NCBI RefSeq assembly: GCF_014635345.1
Contig: NZ_BMCU01000001.1
Span: 744,001-808,000, forward strand
Direction: 5' to 3'
Length of the DNA stretch: 64,000 nt
Origin: Rhodococcoides trifolii
GTDB lineage: Bacteria > Actinomycetota > Actinomycetes > Mycobacteriales > Mycobacteriaceae
The notes beneath the pieces are model-generated. The model saw nothing but the letters and a program-made list of their open reading frames with translations. It was not told where the DNA came from and did no database searches. The translations under genes were made by a program, and so were the position numbers. Positions within the stretch are counted from its first letter, which is position 1, and every line of letters begins with the position of its first letter. Below are positions 44,929 through 53,605 of the stretch, one piece after another.

Positions 44929-45462
44929 ATGACTGTTTCCGTCCATCGCGTCGAGATGACCACGGTTGCCGACGCTGCACTGCATGCCGTCGTAGAGGAG
45001 GAACGCGAGGCCAACGACGTGTTCCATCCCGATGCGGTGAATCACGAGTCGATCGCAGAACCCCCGGATGCTCGCGGAACCGGGCCGGCAGCGTTTGCCG
45101 CGACCGGTCGATGGCTTCGAACTGCGTTCAGCGAATTGGCGTGGACCACCACGCAACACGTGGTCGAGGGCGATCTCGTGGTGTCCTACGGACTGCTCTC
45201 CGGTCGACAGACCGGGGACTTCGTCGTGTGGACCCCCGACGTGACCGTCGAGCGTGCGTTCGCGCCGACCGGCAAGACCTTTCAGGTCCGTCAGGTGCAT
45301 TTCCAACGCATCGTCAATGGTTTCGTCGTCGAGCATTGGGCCGTCCGAGACGACCAGTCGATGGGACTGCAGTTGGGCTGGGTCCCGCCCAGCCCGATAT
45401 ATCTGTGGCGCTGCGGACGCGCGACACGCAAGGCGCGTCGCTCAGCGCTGGTCCCTGCGTAG
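44929..45462 (+). CDS. SnoaL-like polyketide cyclase/ester cyclase family protein
   Basis: 177 residues from the ATG at 44929. An NTF2-like cone-fold pattern: DVFHPDAVNHESIAEPPDARG, then WTTTQHVVEGDLVVSYGLLSG, and VRQVHFQRIVNGFVVEHWAVRDD. The conserved Asn-His and His-Trp positions match SnoaL-type ester cyclases, most of which are of unknown function. Likely repressed by the divergent TetR. Its end overlaps the convergent VOC gene by 21 bases. Confidence 0.83.
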   Translation: MTVSVHRVEMTTVADAALHAVVEEEREANDVFHPDAVNHESIAEPPDARGTGPAAFAATGRWLRTAFSELAWTTTQHVVEGDLVVSYGLLSGRQTGDFVVWTPDVTVERAFAPTGKTFQVRQVHFQRIVNGFVVEHWAVRDDQSMGLQLGWVPPSPIYLWRCGRATRKARRSALVPA

Positions 45463-45807
45463 CGGATGGTCCTCGGGAATCTGCACGAACACGATCGGCA
45501 CGCCGTCGGGGTCCTTCGTCCACATTTCGATCAGTCCCCACGGCTCTTCTGTCGGACCCCTGTCGACATCCACCTTCGTTGCGATGTCGTGGACGTCGCG
45601 TACCTGCAACCACAGCGCGCCGTCGAATGTCGACGGCACGCCGCTCGCCCCGTGCGCTGCGATCTCGATCAACGACTGGCCGGCGAAAAATACTGTGCCA
45701 CCCGGATATTCGCGCGCAATACCCAAGCCGAGGGTGTCCCGGTAGAACGCCAAGGTGACGTCGTAGTCCGCCGGCCTCAGGATGACGCGACTGCTCAGAA
45801 TCTCCAC
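45442..45807 (-). CDS. Glyoxalase/VOC-fold protein (Rv0546c-like)
   Basis: 121 residues from the GTG at 45807. The VOC pattern begins VILRPADYDVTLAFYRDTLGLG and ends PWGLIEMWTKDPDGVPIVFVQ, with an acidic metal-ligand candidate in the late WG-x-IEM segment. This matches a lactoylglutathione lyase-like protein at the same place in M. tuberculosis. The substrate is unknown. Confidence 0.83.
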   Translation of the reverse strand: MEILSSRVILRPADYDVTLAFYRDTLGLGIAREYPGGTVFFAGQSLIEIAAHGASGVPSTFDGALWLQVRDVHDIATKVDVDRGPTEEPWGLIEMWTKDPDGVPIVFVQIPEDHPLRRDQR

Positions 45808-45824
45808 GGCTGCCACGGTAGCGG

Positions 45825-46268
45825 TCACGGGGTGGCTTCGTGGCCCTGTCGGCCGTGCGTACGACGGTTCTCCTTCATCTCCGCCTCGAAGATGTGGCGC
45901 TTGCCCTCGAGTAGTTCGTCGCGCACGGTGCGTTCGTGGCTGCGGAACTCGTCCCAGTAGCCGTCGTCGAATTCTTCGACGATCTGGAATGTCCACCGGC
46001 CCGGAATCGTGTTGCGGCCCAACATCTTTTCCTGCAGTCGGTCCGCGATCTTCGAGTGGCCTGCTTCGCGAAGTTCGTCGATCGCGTTGCCCAGCAACAG
46101 GTCCGCATGACCCATGAGCTGGTGGAATTCGTAGAGTTGTCCACGGGCGCGCTCGACGGTCTCGAGGGCCTCGGACAGCGTTCCGACGGCGGACACGGTG
46201 TCGTCGTCGACGCCGTCGGGACGGATGTGCTCGGGAGCTGGCATTTCGGGGGAGGGCTGGTCTTCCAT
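45825..46268 (-). CDS. Conserved actinobacterial hypothetical protein
   Basis: 147 residues, soluble and highly charged. A helical core ALETVERARGQLYEFHQLMGHAD is followed by LQEKMLGRNTIPGRWTFQIVEEFDDGYWDEFR, a His/Arg/Glu-rich pattern. No known motif. It lies 23 bases downstream of menB on the same strand, so co-transcription with menB is likely. Function unknown. Confidence 0.72.
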   Translation of the reverse strand: MEDQPSPEMPAPEHIRPDGVDDDTVSAVGTLSEALETVERARGQLYEFHQLMGHADLLLGNAIDELREAGHSKIADRLQEKMLGRNTIPGRWTFQIVEEFDDGYWDEFRSHERTVRDELLEGKRHIFEAEMKENRRTHGRQGHEATP

Positions 46269-46291
46269 GCCCTCCGAGTACCCAGCAGGGT

Positions 46292-47194
46292 TCAGAAGTA
46301 CCAGGGGTACGGCGACCAGTCCGGTTCGCGCTTCTCCAAGAACGAATCGCGCCCTTCGACCGCCTCGTCCGTCATGTAGGCGAGGCGGGTTGCCTCACCG
46401 GCGAAGAGTTGCTGGCCCACCAAACCGTCGTCCTGAAGATTGAACGCGTACTTGAGCATGCGCTGCGCTTGAGGCGACTTGCCGTTGATCGTCTTCGCCC
46501 ACGCGATGGCCTCGTTCTCGAGCTCGGCGTGATCGACGACCTTGTTGACCGCGCCCATGCGGTGCATGTCCTCCGCGGAGTACGTCTCGCCGAGGAAGAA
46601 GATTTCGCGGGCGAACTTCTGCCCGACCATCTTCGCGAGGTAGGCGCTGCCGTACCCCCCGTCGAAGCTGCCGACGTCGGCGTCGGTCTGCTTGAACCGT
46701 GCGTGTTCGCGACTGGCCATCGTCAGGTCGCACACCACGTGCAGGCTGTGTCCGCCGCCGGCTGCCCACCCGTTGACCAGGCAGATCACGACCTTCGGCA
46801 TGGTGCGGATCAGCCGCTGCACCTCGAGGATGTGCAGGCGGCCGGCCCGCGCCTTGTCGACGGTGTCGGCGGTCTCGCCCTCGGCGTACTGGTACCCGCT
46901 GCGACCGCGGATACGCTGGTCACCACCCGAGCAGAAGGCCCACACCCCGTCCTTGGGGGCTGGTCCATTGCCGGTGAGCAGCACCGCACCCACGTCGGAC
47001 GTCATGCGCGCGTGGTCCAAGGTGCGGTAGAGCTCGTCGACCGTTCCCGGCCGGAACGCATTGCGAACCTCGGGGCGATCGAACGCCACGCGGACGGTGC
47101 CGTCGGTGATGTGTCGGTGATAGGTGATGTCCACCAGATCGTCGAAACCGGGAACAGGTCGCCACAACTTCTCGTCGAAACTCACATCGCCCAC
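46292..47194 (-). CDS. menB: 1,4-dihydroxy-2-naphthoyl-CoA synthase
   Basis: 300 residues from a GTG. Crotonase fold with MenB-specific segments: VAFDRPEVRNAFRPGT, AFCSGGDQRIRGRSGYQY (active-site loop), GWAAGGGHSLHVVCDL (oxyanion hole) and DVGSFDGGYGSAYLA with the catalytic Asp. The C-terminal EKREPDWSPYPWYF tail crosses the subunit interface. It cyclises OSB-CoA to DHNA-CoA. Divergent from a hotdog thioesterase gene 20 bases away. Confidence 0.96.
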   Translation of the reverse strand: MGDVSFDEKLWRPVPGFDDLVDITYHRHITDGTVRVAFDRPEVRNAFRPGTVDELYRTLDHARMTSDVGAVLLTGNGPAPKDGVWAFCSGGDQRIRGRSGYQYAEGETADTVDKARAGRLHILEVQRLIRTMPKVVICLVNGWAAGGGHSLHVVCDLTMASREHARFKQTDADVGSFDGGYGSAYLAKMVGQKFAREIFFLGETYSAEDMHRMGAVNKVVDHAELENEAIAWAKTINGKSPQAQRMLKYAFNLQDDGLVGQQLFAGEATRLAYMTDEAVEGRDSFLEKREPDWSPYPWYF

Positions 47195-47214
47195 GATAAG
47201 TTACGGTGCTTCGA

Positions 47215-47835
47215 ATGGCTGTCGACGAGCATTACAACGAGCACGGTGGGTTCCCCAAATTCGAGACGGCGAAGGTCGAACCCGAGTACGGAGAGCTGAT
47301 CGAAGCGCTGCGGCGAGTACAGGACCTCGCCGTGTCGGTCGACATGCCCGCGGATGCGTTGAAGGCCGCGCTGGCGCAGACCCAGCAGCTCGTCGCGACG
47401 ATGGAGCCGCACGTGGTACCCGAGCGCAAAACGCCGGCCGGCCGTGTCCCGCGCCTTCCCGGCCGTGGCAGCCTCCTGATGCTGCCCTGGACGGTCGAGA
47501 AGTTCGACGCCGACGGTGTGCGCAGCCGTGGGGTGTTCCGGCGCTTCCATCTCGGTGGCAACGGTGCCGCGCACGGCGGCACCCTGCCGCTGTTGTTCGA
47601 CGACCTCTTCGGCCTGACGCAGCACGCGTACGGACGGCCCATCAGCCGAACCGCGTACCTGCACGTCAACTACCGCAAGATCACACCGCTGAACCAGCCG
47701 CTGGTGGTCGAGGGCCACGTGGACAAGGTCGAGGGCCGCAAGACGTTCATCAGTGCGACGTTGAAGAACGAAGACGGTGAGCTGATCGCCGACTCCGATG
47801 CGCTCATGGTGCAGCTGTTGCCGGGTCAGCAGTAA
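47215..47835 (+). CDS. PaaI/hotdog-fold acyl-CoA thioesterase
   Basis: 206 residues from the ATG at 47215. An N-terminal helical region of about 90 residues precedes a single hotdog domain: HLGGNGAAHGGTLPLLFDDLFGL (nucleophile/acid helix, PaaI-type) and TAYLHVNYRKITPLNQPL, ending in EDGELIADSDALMVQ. Divergent from menB by 20 bases, which makes it a candidate DHNA-CoA thioesterase for the step after MenB. That assignment is inference from position. Its end overlaps a convergent GNAT gene by 32 bases. Confidence 0.82.
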   Translation: MAVDEHYNEHGGFPKFETAKVEPEYGELIEALRRVQDLAVSVDMPADALKAALAQTQQLVATMEPHVVPERKTPAGRVPRLPGRGSLLMLPWTVEKFDADGVRSRGVFRRFHLGGNGAAHGGTLPLLFDDLFGLTQHAYGRPISRTAYLHVNYRKITPLNQPLVVEGHVDKVEGRKTFISATLKNEDGELIADSDALMVQLLPGQQ

Positions 47836-48697
47836 GAACCAGCCGCACCTCGGTCACCCGATAGCCGGCGCGCTCGAACGCTGCCGCCATCGGCTCGTTG
47901 GTGACGTCCGTCGTCGCGGTGATCCTCTCTGCGCCCGCGTTGATTCGTGTCACCTCGGCGAGCAGATCGTCGACGAGTCCCCGCCCTCGATGCTCGGGCA
48001 GCACGCCGAGGTAGCCGACATTGCGGGAGTAGGGCGTCGCGGACGGAAGGATGAACCCGACCACCTCGTCGTCCTCTTCGGCCACGCACCACCACGATCG
48101 CTCGCCGGGACAGCCGAGGTAGAAGTCCAGGTCGTCCCGAGCCTGTTCGTCCGGCGTCATCACCGTCAGCGCCCGGGCCGTGGTGACGTCTCGCGTTCCC
48201 ACCGCCGCGCGAACGAACAAGTCGACGAACTCCTCGTCGGTGCCGCTGCGGAACGTCAGGCGCGTGGACGCGGGCGGCGCGCCGGATGCGGGAGTCCACT
48301 CCACCTGCAGCCGTTCCAGGCGTTCGGTCAGCCCAGCGCGTGCAGCCGCGTCGATGCGCCACTGGCTGTTCGAACCCGGTTCGAGCGCGATGACGTATTC
48401 CGGGCGTTCGAACGTCGGAGAGGTCAGCAGAGCTGCGCCCACCGCAACACGGTCGGCCGGTTTCAGGACGTGCAACGAGTCGAGGGCCAACGGAGAGGTG
48501 CTGTCGGACCGGCCCCACCACAGGGCGCGGCCGACGAGAGCGCCGTTGCTCTCGGCAATCCACGTCCACTCCGGACGGAATCGGCCTGCAGCGAACTCGG
48601 CGCGGACGCGGTCGATGCTCAGGTCTCGAATCGTCGGATCCGGCGGGAACGCGACCACCGCCTCGAGGTCGGCCGAGAGCATGGGTCGAACGATCAT
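47804..48697 (-). CDS. GNAT family N-acetyltransferase, two-domain
   Basis: 297 residues. Two GNAT-like halves: an N-terminal one (MIVRPMLSADLEAVVAFP, WTWIAESNGALVGRALWW), and a C-terminal one with the acetyl-CoA loop VLPEHRGRGLVDDLL near residue 230 and ATTDVTNEPMAAAFERAGY. The substrate is unknown. The start of this gene overlaps the stop of the upstream EamA transporter (4 bases), so the two are translationally coupled. Confidence 0.86.
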   Translation of the reverse strand: MIVRPMLSADLEAVVAFPPDPTIRDLSIDRVRAEFAAGRFRPEWTWIAESNGALVGRALWWGRSDSTSPLALDSLHVLKPADRVAVGAALLTSPTFERPEYVIALEPGSNSQWRIDAAARAGLTERLERLQVEWTPASGAPPASTRLTFRSGTDEEFVDLFVRAAVGTRDVTTARALTVMTPDEQARDDLDFYLGCPGERSWWCVAEEDDEVVGFILPSATPYSRNVGYLGVLPEHRGRGLVDDLLAEVTRINAGAERITATTDVTNEPMAAAFERAGYRVTEVRLVLTADPATAAP

Positions 48698-49542
48698 CGT
48701 GGCTCCTTTCGGCCCGCGAGCCCGATCGACAGCAGCAGCAGGATTGCGCCGATCACCATGGCAACGGTCACCGGATCGCGAAGAATCAAGACGGCCAGCA
48801 CCGTCGCGGTCAGCGGTTCGAGGAGCGCCACGAGTGTCGCGGTTGCGGCCGACGCACCGCGTAGCCCGCGGAAGAAGAGCGAGTACGCCAGCGCAGTGGG
48901 CACGAGTGCGAACAACACGAGAAGGCTGACCGATTCACTCGACAGTTCCAGACCAGCTCCTGGACCGACCGCGGCGAGCGCGAACAGGAGCGCGCCGCCC
49001 ACGACGAATCCCCACGCTGTCACCACGCTCTGTTCGACGCCCGCGGACAGTGGTCTTCGGCCGAGCATGGTGAACGTGGCAAACGCCGCTCCGGACGCGA
49101 GTGCGAACAGCGTGCTCGTCACGCCGCTCGGTGTGCCGCCGACCAAGAGTGCGAGCCCGCCGATGCCGAGAACGAGACGCACCCAGATGATCGCTCCCGG
49201 AATCGTGCGTCGCCTGACCGCGTCCACCACGGTCACGATGACCGGTGCCGAACCGATGGTCACCAGCGTTGCCGACGCCACGTCCCCCGAGGCGACCGCG
49301 GCGAAGTAGCAGCCTTGAAACACCGCTGCGATGACGCCGGTGAGCAGGATTCTGTTCAGGGCGTTCGTGATTCGGGACCGGCGCACGAGTTCGATTGCCG
49401 CCAGCACCGCGCCACCGAGGAACAGTCGGTACGCCGCGATCGCGACGGACGATGCTCCGGACGCGTCGGCGAGCAGCGAACCGATGATGCCGCCGGTGCC
49501 CCACAGGACCCCGGCCAGGACGAGGGAGAGAAAGGAGGGCAT
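48694..49542 (-). CDS. EamA/DMT family transporter
   Basis: 282 residues from the ATG at 49542, preceded by AAAGGAGGG read from the plus strand complement. Ten membrane helices arranged as two EamA repeats; first helix VLAGVLWGTGGIIGSLLADASG, second repeat AFATFTMLGRRPL. It probably exports a small metabolite or amino acid. A coupled GNAT gene downstream suggests a transport/acetylation detoxification pair. Confidence 0.86.
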   Translation of the reverse strand: MPSFLSLVLAGVLWGTGGIIGSLLADASGASSVAIAAYRLFLGGAVLAAIELVRRSRITNALNRILLTGVIAAVFQGCYFAAVASGDVASATLVTIGSAPVIVTVVDAVRRRTIPGAIIWVRLVLGIGGLALLVGGTPSGVTSTLFALASGAAFATFTMLGRRPLSAGVEQSVVTAWGFVVGGALLFALAAVGPGAGLELSSESVSLLVLFALVPTALAYSLFFRGLRGASAATATLVALLEPLTATVLAVLILRDPVTVAMVIGAILLLLSIGLAGRKEPR

Positions 49543-49647
49543 GGCCGGTCGAGTATCCGACGACTGGGCACATTCGAGCAACCTTCACACGTTCCTTCGT
49601 GTGCGGATCGCTGGAAGGTGCGCAGTCGTCCCGTCTACCCTCGAGCG

Positions 49648-50106
49648 ATGACCACTCGCGTCTTTCTCGACAAGGCCGCTCCGACCGCCTACAAGCATCT
49701 CGGCGCAGTTGCGCTCGACGTCAAGAACCAGGCGGAGCACGCGGGTCTGGGCCGCATCGTGATGGAGCTCGTGAACGTGCGGGTGTCGCAGATGAATCGC
49801 TGTGTGTTCTGTCTCGACCTGCACACACGGGCGGCGCGGAACGCAGGAGAGACCGACCGCCGGCTCGCGGTACTGCCCGCTTGGCGCGACGCCACCATCT
49901 TCTCCGACGAGGAACGCGCCGCGCTCGAGATTGCCGAGGCCGTGACGAGCGTTGCGGGAGAGCACCTTTCCGACGAACAGTACGACCGGTTGCGGCACGT
50001 TCTCGGCGAGGAGAAGCTGACCGTCCTGATCTGGGCCGCGATCACCATCAATGCGTTCAACCGCGTGTCCGTTCTCAGCAAGCACCCGCTACCGAAGGAG
50101 AAGTGA
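49648..50106 (+). CDS. Carboxymuconolactone decarboxylase / AhpD-like protein
   Basis: 152 residues from the ATG at 49648. The AhpD-type redox motif appears as MNRCVFCLDLHTRAAR (CxxC then His), followed by ARNAGETDRRLAVL. The family reduces peroxiredoxins or lipoyl partners. Its last base is the first base of the next gene's ATG (TGATG), and that gene overlaps menC, so the three are one translationally coupled unit. Confidence 0.87.
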   Translation: MTTRVFLDKAAPTAYKHLGAVALDVKNQAEHAGLGRIVMELVNVRVSQMNRCVFCLDLHTRAARNAGETDRRLAVLPAWRDATIFSDEERAALEIAEAVTSVAGEHLSDEQYDRLRHVLGEEKLTVLIWAAITINAFNRVSVLSKHPLPKEK

Positions 50107-50408
50107 TGGCCGACGTCGTCGATGTTCCGGAGCGCAATCGCTACGAGATCCGGGAGGACGGAACGACTCTCGGATATGCGGAGTACAAGCGGGAAGGAAG
50201 CGGAATCTCCTTCCTGCACACGATCGTCGAACCGGAGTACGGCGGCCGGGGTCTCGCCGGGCAGCTCATCCGGTTCGCCTTGGACGACGCCCGTAGTCGG
50301 GAGGAGACCGTCCTTCCGTACTGCCCGTTCGTCAAGGCGTTCATCAAGAAGCACCCGGACTACGTCGATCTGGTTCCGGAGCGGCAACGCGGTCGTTTCG
50401 ATCTGTGA
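50106..50408 (+). CDS. GNAT-like small acetyltransferase (YjdJ/COG2388 type)
   Basis: 100 residues. A compact GNAT: RYEIREDGTTLGYAEYKREG, the FLHTIVEPEYGGRGLAGQLI loop, then VLPYCPFVKAFIKKHPDY, the signature of the COG2388/YjdJ group. The acceptor is unknown. Coupled at both ends: its start overlaps the AhpD-like stop, and its stop overlaps the menC GTG. Confidence 0.88.
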   Translation: MADVVDVPERNRYEIREDGTTLGYAEYKREGSGISFLHTIVEPEYGGRGLAGQLIRFALDDARSREETVLPYCPFVKAFIKKHPDYVDLVPERQRGRFDL

Positions 50409-51355
50409 TCGAGGAGATCCTGGCACACTCGCACGTGGTGAGCCTGCCGATGCGAGTTCGCTTCCGCGGCATCACTGTTCGCGAGGCCATGCTCTTCGAG
50501 GGCCCGGCCGGGTGGGGTGAGTTCGGTGCCTTCACCGAGTACGACGACGCCGAAGCGGCGCACTGGCTCGCCGCCGGAATCGAAGCGGCGTACCAAGGCC
50601 CGCCCGTCATGCTGCGCGACACCGTCGAGGTGAACGCGACAGTACCTGCGGTCCCCGCGGCCGAGGTGCCGTCGATCCTCGCGCGCTACCCCGGCGCCCG
50701 GACCGCGAAGGTGAAGGTAGCCGAGAAGGGCCAGACGCTCGCCGACGACATCGCTCGGGTGAACGCGGTGCGCGAGTCGATGGAGCAGGTCCGCGTCGAC
50801 GCCAACGGGGGGTGGACCGTCGAGCAGGCGGTCAGTGCACTGAATGCGTTGGGCGAGTTGCAGTACGCCGAGCAACCCTGCGCCACAGTCGAGGAACTGG
50901 CCGAGGTGCGCAGACGGGTCTCGACCCCGATCGCCGCCGACGAAAGCATCCGCAAGGCCGAGGATCCGTTGCGAGTGGTGCGCGCCGGCGCTGCCGACGT
51001 CGCGATCGTCAAGGTTCCCCCGCTCGGCGGGATGCGTGCGGTGGTCCGACTGGCCGCGGAGCTGGCCGAGTACGGGGTTCCGATCGTCGTGTCGAGTGCG
51101 TTGGACACCGCGGTGGGAATGAGTGCCGGACTGGCCGCCGCAGCTGCTCTGACGAACGGTGACTATGCCTGCGGTCTGGCCACCGGGCGGTTGTTCGCCG
51201 AGGACGTCGCCGACGGTCGGGAGGTCGTGCACGGGCGGCTCGACGTCGGTGCGTCGGTGCCCGATCCGGCGCGTCTGCATAGGCTCGCCGCGTCGGCCGA
51301 GCGGCGTGCGTGGTGGCACGCCCGAGCTCGGCGGGCCTTCGAGCATCTGAGGTAA
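50405..51355 (+). CDS. menC: o-Succinylbenzoate synthase
   Basis: 316 residues from a GTG overlapping the preceding stop. Enolase superfamily: catalytic Lys104 in AKVKV (K102/K104), metal ligands Asp132 (DANGG), Glu156 (YAEQP) and Asp179 (ADESI), and the second base Lys203 (IVKVPPLGG). It dehydrates SHCHC to OSB, the substrate of MenE. About 110 residues shorter than some Bacillus homologues but the usual actinobacterial size. Confidence 0.95.
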   Translation: MIEEILAHSHVVSLPMRVRFRGITVREAMLFEGPAGWGEFGAFTEYDDAEAAHWLAAGIEAAYQGPPVMLRDTVEVNATVPAVPAAEVPSILARYPGARTAKVKVAEKGQTLADDIARVNAVRESMEQVRVDANGGWTVEQAVSALNALGELQYAEQPCATVEELAEVRRRVSTPIAADESIRKAEDPLRVVRAGAADVAIVKVPPLGGMRAVVRLAAELAEYGVPIVVSSALDTAVGMSAGLAAAAALTNGDYACGLATGRLFAEDVADGREVVHGRLDVGASVPDPARLHRLAASAERRAWWHARARRAFEHLR

Positions 51356-51397
51356 TCTCCGGCCCGACAACGACTGAACCGACCGAAGGATTGTTTC

Positions 51398-51835
51398 GTG
51401 GCTGTACCACTTCGTGAATCCCTGCTCGACGAGGCCAAGGGCCCGGCCCTGCTCGCCGACGTACGGGGCCTGATCGACTCCGAGGTGTCCGACAAGGGCC
51501 TCACCGTCAAGGCCGTGTACGGCACCGTGAAGAAGGTCGGTCCGTCGGTGATCGACGACGCCATCATCAAGCTGTGGCCCGGATTCGTCGAAAGCCTCGA
51601 GCCGTTCTGGCAGCAGTACCAGGCGGCGCCGACCGGAACCTTCGGCGACTACCTCGTCGCGAACTCCGACGCCGCATCGGACGCGCTGCTCGGCGTGACC
51701 GACGCCCGCATCGAGGAGACCACGAAGTCGGCCATCAAGAAGGGCTACTCGTCGCTGCGTCCGTCGGCGAAGAAGAACGTCACCGCGGCGCTCCCGCGTC
51801 TCGGCGACCTGATCCAGAAGCACGCCACGGCTTAG
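51398..51835 (+). CDS. Conserved hypothetical protein (DUF6918-like)
   Basis: 145 residues from a GTG. Helical, Lys/Ala-rich: LLADVRGLIDSEVSDKGLTV, then YGTVKKVGPSVIDDAIIKLWPGFVE, then FGDYLVANSDAASDALLG. Resembles the DUF6918 family by pattern. It lies 42 bases after menC in the same direction and ends at a strong bidirectional terminator. Function unknown. Confidence 0.75.
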   Translation: MAVPLRESLLDEAKGPALLADVRGLIDSEVSDKGLTVKAVYGTVKKVGPSVIDDAIIKLWPGFVESLEPFWQQYQAAPTGTFGDYLVANSDAASDALLGVTDARIEETTKSAIKKGYSSLRPSAKKNVTAALPRLGDLIQKHATA

Positions 51836-51854
51836 GTCGTCGGTTGGTCGATTA

Positions 51855-51878
51855 CCGACCGGCCTCCGGCCTTCCCGC
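51855..51878 (-). repeat. GC-rich 24-bp dispersed repeat, convergent gap copy
   Basis: CCGACCGGCCTCCGGCC then TTCCCGC, the reverse complement of the family unit. It lies between the DUF6918-like stop and the terminator stem. Confidence 0.75.
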
Positions 51879-51905
51879 CCCCCGCGCGGTCAGTTCGCGC
51901 GGGGG
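51879..51905. terminator. Bidirectional terminator between convergent genes
   Basis: CCCCCGCGCG (51879-51888) and CGCGCGGGGG (51896-51905) form a perfect 10-bp stem with loop GTCAGTT. It spans the stop of the AbrB-type gene. Confidence 0.6.
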
Positions 51906-52969
51906 TGTCGGCGTTGGTAGATCCGTGCACCGACCGGCACTGCGAACAGCATCATGAACACCCGCACTATCTGCGCCGCCACCACGAAGGTCACGTTGAC
52001 CCCGGTAGCCGCGGCAATGGCCAGAACGGCGTAGACGCCGCCGGGCGTCGTCGCGAGATACGCCTCGTAGGGCGATATGGACGTCGTCTGCACCAGCACC
52101 AGTCCCAGGAGCGCGCACCCCACCGCGATCGCGATGATGAGCAGTAGTGCCCACGGCAGTACCCGCCCGATCGAGCGCAGACTCGCCACCGTGAAGCGCA
52201 GTCCCGCCTGCCACCCGATGGCGAAGTAGGCGACGGTGAGCAGAACGGTCGGCACCGCGGCGCCGAAACCGAAGCCCAGCAAATCCGCGGCCGCCGAGAC
52301 GATCAGCGGGCCGAGCAGTGCCGGCGCCGGTAGGCGAAGCACCTTCGCCAGGACGATTCCGATGCCGGCGCACACCACCACGAACGCAACGTCGACGTAC
52401 CACTCGGCGGTTCCTGCCGACGTCGTCACCGAGGGTCCGGCGGACGTGTCGGCCGAGAACACGACAGTCGCGACCAGCGGAAGCGACGCCGTCACCAACA
52501 GGACACGCAGGTACTGCACCACCGCCACGACGCGTTCGTCGCCGCCCAGCTCCTGCGTGATCGCGACCAGTCCCGACGCGCCTCCCGCGACCAGGGCGAG
52601 CGCCCCGGTCAGGTGGTCGACGTCGCGGTGCAGGCCCAGCATCGCTCCCGCCGCAAGGCTGAGCAGCAGTGTTCCCAGACAGACCAGTACGACGGCAATC
52701 CATCCGGAACCCAAGCCCGACAACGTGTCTCGCTGCAGAAGAGTGCCGATTTCGACACCGAGCACCGCCTGCGCCGTCATGGCCGCCTTGCGCGGTACCC
52801 CGGATGGGCCGACGCTCGCCAGCGCGAAACCGGTCGCGACGAACAGTGCGACGAACAATGCCGCCGACGGAAGGCCGAGGCGTTCTGCGCCGAAGGTGGC
52901 GAGGGCGGTGACGACCGCGAGCGCGAACCACGGAACGACCGACGGCCGGTCGGGGTGCCCCCGCATCAC
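51890..52969 (-). CDS. AbrB (PF05145)-type membrane transporter
   Basis: 359 residues from the GTG at 52969, chosen because it overlaps the flavin reductase stop (GTGA). Ten or more membrane helices in two repeats, each with a Gly-rich segment: ALVAGGASGLVAI and YLATTPGGVYAVLAIA. This is the PF05145 (AbrB duplication) family of putative ammonia/amine or metabolite transporters, unrelated to the AbrB DNA-binding protein. Coupled to the upstream flavin reductase. Confidence 0.86.
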   Translation of the reverse strand: MMRGHPDRPSVVPWFALAVVTALATFGAERLGLPSAALFVALFVATGFALASVGPSGVPRKAAMTAQAVLGVEIGTLLQRDTLSGLGSGWIAVVLVCLGTLLLSLAAGAMLGLHRDVDHLTGALALVAGGASGLVAITQELGGDERVVAVVQYLRVLLVTASLPLVATVVFSADTSAGPSVTTSAGTAEWYVDVAFVVVCAGIGIVLAKVLRLPAPALLGPLIVSAAADLLGFGFGAAVPTVLLTVAYFAIGWQAGLRFTVASLRSIGRVLPWALLLIIAIAVGCALLGLVLVQTTSISPYEAYLATTPGGVYAVLAIAAATGVNVTFVVAAQIVRVFMMLFAVPVGARIYQRRHPRAN

Positions 52970-53565
52970 GTGGACGGTCGGTCGGGCCTCTCGATCCGGC
53001 GGACGGGCGGAGTCAGGCCCCACTCGTCACGACCGAGTCGGCTCAGGGGGGCGATGTCGGCGAAGGTCGGGAGCCCGTCGTCGGCCAGGAAGTCGGGTTT
53101 GACGGCCATCGCAACCACGTCGCCCATCACGACGAAGCAGTTGCCCACCTCGATCACCTGACGCAGTGTGGCCTCGATCGCAATCGGGGCAGCGGCAACG
53201 CGCCGCGGCGTCACCTTCTCGCTGGCCTCCGATTCGATGCCGAGGGCGTCGAACTCGCTCGTCTCGCTCTCGTAGTTCGCCGAGCTCGCGTTGACGATGT
53301 CCATGAGCGGTTCGTGCGCCAGGTTGATGACGAACTCTCCGGTGGCCTCGATGTTCCGCAGGCTGTCCTTGCGAGTGACCGAGGTGAACTGCACCACCGG
53401 CGGGGCCGTCGAAGCCACCGTGAAGAAGCTGTAGGGGGCGAGGTTCGCCACACCGTCGGCCGAGACCGACGACACCCAGGCGATCGGACGGGGGACGATC
53501 GACGCCGTGAGCAGCCTGTAGTAGTCGCCGGGCTCGATGTTCTCTGGATCGAAGACAGTACGCAC
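52966..53565 (-). CDS. Flavin reductase-like domain protein
   Basis: 199 residues. FMN-binding split-barrel: [31 protein letters not shown], then [25 protein letters not shown]. It lacks the HpaC-type small size and resembles the long flavin reductase-like family. The electron acceptor is unknown. Divergent from menD with a 40-base gap, and overlapping the transporter gene downstream. Confidence 0.88.
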   Translation of the reverse strand: MRTVFDPENIEPGDYYRLLTASIVPRPIAWVSSVSADGVANLAPYSFFTVASTAPPVVQFTSVTRKDSLRNIEATGEFVINLAHEPLMDIVNASSANYESETSEFDALGIESEASEKVTPRRVAAAPIAIEATLRQVIEVGNCFVVMGDVVAMAVKPDFLADDGLPTFADIAPLSRLGRDEWGLTPPVRRIERPDRPST

Positions 53566-53605
53566 CTGCTCGAGTCTGCCCTATCGGTTGTGGCAATCTG
53601 GATTG

